A stretch of DNA of 22,821 nt from JAAYXU01 sp050942555 (GTDB lineage Bacteria; Bacillota; Clostridia; Christensenellales; UMGS416): positions 1 to 22,821 of the forward strand of contig JBMNNN010000016.1 of the NCBI GenBank assembly GCA_050942555.1, read 5' to 3'. The position numbers and the translations under genes were made by a program. This document shows, piece by piece, positions 21,499 through 22,821 of the stretch (the first letter of the stretch is position 1; every line of letters starts with the position of its first letter). The notes under the pieces were generated by a model. That model did no database searches. It saw only the letters and a program-made list of their open reading frames with translations, and was not told the origin of the DNA.

Positions 21499-22745
21499 GC
21501 GCTGTGCGCGATATCGGGCTGTGGCCCCAGGGCCTCGCGAAGATCGAATGGGCGACCCGCTTCATGCCGGTGCTGGGCGAGATCGGCCGGGAATTCGAGC
21601 GGGAGAAGCCTCTCTCGGGCCTGCGCGTCGCGCTGTCGATTCATCTGGAGGCAAAGACCGCCTGCCTCGCCAGGACGCTGGCGCGGGGCGGGGCGCAGGT
21701 GGCCGTCACGGGCTGCAATCCGCTGTCCACGCAGGACGACGTCGCGGCCGCGCTGGCGCACGAGGGCTATGCGGTCTATGCGTGGCACGGCGTCACGCCC
21801 GCAGAGTATACGGAGCACCTCGCGCAGGCGCTCGGGATCCGGCCCCATCTCATCATCGACGACGGCGGGGATCTGATCGCGCTCTTGCACGGCTCGGCAT
21901 GGGCGCTGGGGGACGCGCTGCGCGGCGGGTGCGAGGAGACGACGACCGGCGTGCGCAGGCTGCGGGCCCGCGCGCGGGACGGCGCGCTGCGCGTCCCGAT
22001 GATCGCGGTCAACGACGCGCGCTGCAAGCATCTCTTTGACAACAGGTATGGCACCGGCCAGTCGGTATGGGACGGTATCATGCGCACGACCAATCTGCTG
22101 GTGGCCGGAAAAAGGGTCGTCGTCGCGGGCTACGGCTGGTGCGGCCGGGGCGTCGCGATGCGGGCCGCCGGGCTGGGGGCGCGGGTTATCGTCACCGAGG
22201 TCGATCCGGTTCGCGCGCTGGAGGCGGTCATGGACGGACACGAGGCGCTTCCGATGACCGAAGCGGCCGCCGCGGGCGACGTGTTCATCACGACCACCGG
22301 GTGCAGCGGCGTGATCGGGCAGCCCCACTTTGAGGTCATGAAGGACGGCGCGCTGCTTGCCAACGCGGGGCACTTCGACGTGGAGATAGACATCCCCGCG
22401 CTGAGGCGCATGGCGCGCGAAGAGCGGGCGCTGCGGCCCGGCATCATGGGCTATACGATGGCCGACGGGCGGACGCTGTGCCTGCTGGCCGAGGGCCGCC
22501 TCGTGAACCTCGCCGCGGGCGACGGGCATCCCACCGAGATCATGGACATGAGCTTTGGCGTGCAGGCGCTGTGCATCGCGTATCTGGCCGGGCGCGGCGC
22601 GCCGACCGAGCCGGGCGTTTACAGCGTGCCGGGCGTGATCGACCGCCGGGTCGCCGAACTGAAGCTCGGCTCGCTGGGCATGGCGACCGACGCGCTCAGC
22701 CGCGAGCAGGCCGAGTATCTTGACGGATGGGGGCGGGAAGCGTGA
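21495..22745 (+). CDS. ahcY: Adenosylhomocysteinase
   Basis: A 416-residue enzyme that splits S-adenosylhomocysteine into adenosine and homocysteine using NAD. The family markers are visible: HLEAKTACL (50-58), GCNPLSTQDDVAAAL, DDGGDL (122-127), the catalytic block NDARCKHLFDNRYGTGQS with K178 and D182, and the NAD loop AGYGWCGRG (211-219), then TTTGCSGVIG and NAGHFDVEID. The short length fits the archaeal/Thermotoga-like branch without the 40-residue insert of plant and many proteobacterial forms. The start at 21495 overlaps the galU stop (ATGA). The frame is open further upstream, but only as an out-of-frame overlap with galU. A GTGA overlap with the next gene suggests coupled translation. 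Confidence 0.95.
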   Translation: MSAVRDIGLWPQGLAKIEWATRFMPVLGEIGREFEREKPLSGLRVALSIHLEAKTACLARTLARGGAQVAVTGCNPLSTQDDVAAALAHEGYAVYAWHGVTPAEYTEHLAQALGIRPHLIIDDGGDLIALLHGSAWALGDALRGGCEETTTGVRRLRARARDGALRVPMIAVNDARCKHLFDNRYGTGQSVWDGIMRTTNLLVAGKRVVVAGYGWCGRGVAMRAAGLGARVIVTEVDPVRALEAVMDGHEALPMTEAAAAGDVFITTTGCSGVIGQPHFEVMKDGALLANAGHFDVEIDIPALRRMAREERALRPGIMGYTMADGRTLCLLAEGRLVNLAAGDGHPTEIMDMSFGVQALCIAYLAGRGAPTEPGVYSVPGVIDRRVAELKLGSLGMATDALSREQAEYLDGWGREA

Positions 22746-22821
22746 GCGACATCCTCCTTCGTAACGCCGTCATACTCACGATGGACGACGATTTCACGCG
22801 CATCGACCGCGGCGCGCTGTG
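22742..22821 (+). CDS. Amidohydrolase, MtaD/SsnA-like 5'-methylthioadenosine/SAH deaminase (partial, N-terminus)
   Basis: Starts at a GTG overlapping the ahcY TGA as GTGA and stays open to the right edge (26 codons). It reads MSDILLRNAVILTMDDDFTR then IDRGAL, the first beta-strands of the composite-domain amidohydrolases such as MtaD (mdIlIkNalIvTMd). Position after ahcY matches the MtaD role in S-adenosylhomocysteine/methylthioadenosine deamination. The catalytic part is outside the window, so guanine deaminase or other relatives remain possible. Confidence 0.75.
   Translation, partial: MSDILLRNAVILTMDDDFTRIDRGAL

Noticed and set aside
21369..22529. 386-codon open frame on the minus strand opposite ahcY
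   Set aside because: Low-information Arg/Pro/Ala-rich translation caused by GC-rich codon bias; ahcY is certain on the other strand.

Overview
The window looks like a chromosomal segment of a spore-forming member of the Clostridia. Support for this includes bofA and yaaL (DUF2508) homologues side by side, strong AGGAGG-type ribosome binding sites, TTGnnn-17-TATAAT promoters, LplB/LplC-type sugar ABC permeases and a YkuD/SH3/peptidoglycan-binding style envelope protein. The genus cannot be fixed from the sequence alone. No rRNA, tRNA, CRISPR array, insertion sequence or phage gene was found.

Left part (about 1-14,900) is an accessory carbohydrate island with AT-rich intergenic regions. On the minus strand a promoter near 1,414-1,441 drives two oligosaccharide ABC permeases, the second running off the left edge. 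On the plus strand are a class III aminotransferase, an SDR dehydrogenase, a truncated URO-D-like remnant and a DeoR-type regulator. A bidirectional terminator at about 4,994-5,022 separates these from a long minus-strand operon read from 13,413 down to 5,048: a GH2 glycosidase, a very large GH106-like (alpha-L-rhamnosidase type) glycosidase, a rhamnulokinase-type FGGY kinase and an amidohydrolase-fold protein that has lost nearly all its metal ligands. Divergent from it is an amidohydrolase with a full metal site. Neither glycosidase has a signal peptide, so the simplest model is uptake of a rhamnose-containing oligosaccharide by the ABC transporter, cleavage in the cytoplasm and phosphorylation of the released ketose. 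The gap at 14,469-15,043 holds two further gene remnants (N-terminus of a zinc alcohol dehydrogenase type protein, C-terminus of a Gfo/Idh/MocA oxidoreductase), so the island seems to be losing genes.

Right part (about 15,000-22,821) is visibly GC-richer and looks like core genome: a secreted protein with an SH3-like and three peptidoglycan-binding domains; a short transcription unit with a 31-residue ORF between its own promoter and terminator; a minus-strand group with a DIGPKPS-type membrane protein and two tandem family-4-like uracil-DNA glycosylases; bofA and yaaL; an SRAP/YedK protein; and a plus-strand operon galU-ahcY-(mtaD-like), with 4-base stop/start overlaps, that runs off the right edge.

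Gene-free stretches: 1,442-1,671 is AT-rich with only a pair of short direct repeats; 13,281-13,685 holds two divergent promoters, an 11-bp inverted repeat and a shared motif; 19,627-19,732 shows nothing convincing.

The points most worth following up are the tandem UDG pair in which one copy lacks three of four Fe-S cysteines, the metal-ligand-free amidohydrolase, the small ORF unit at 16.53-16.87 kb, and the three gene remnants.
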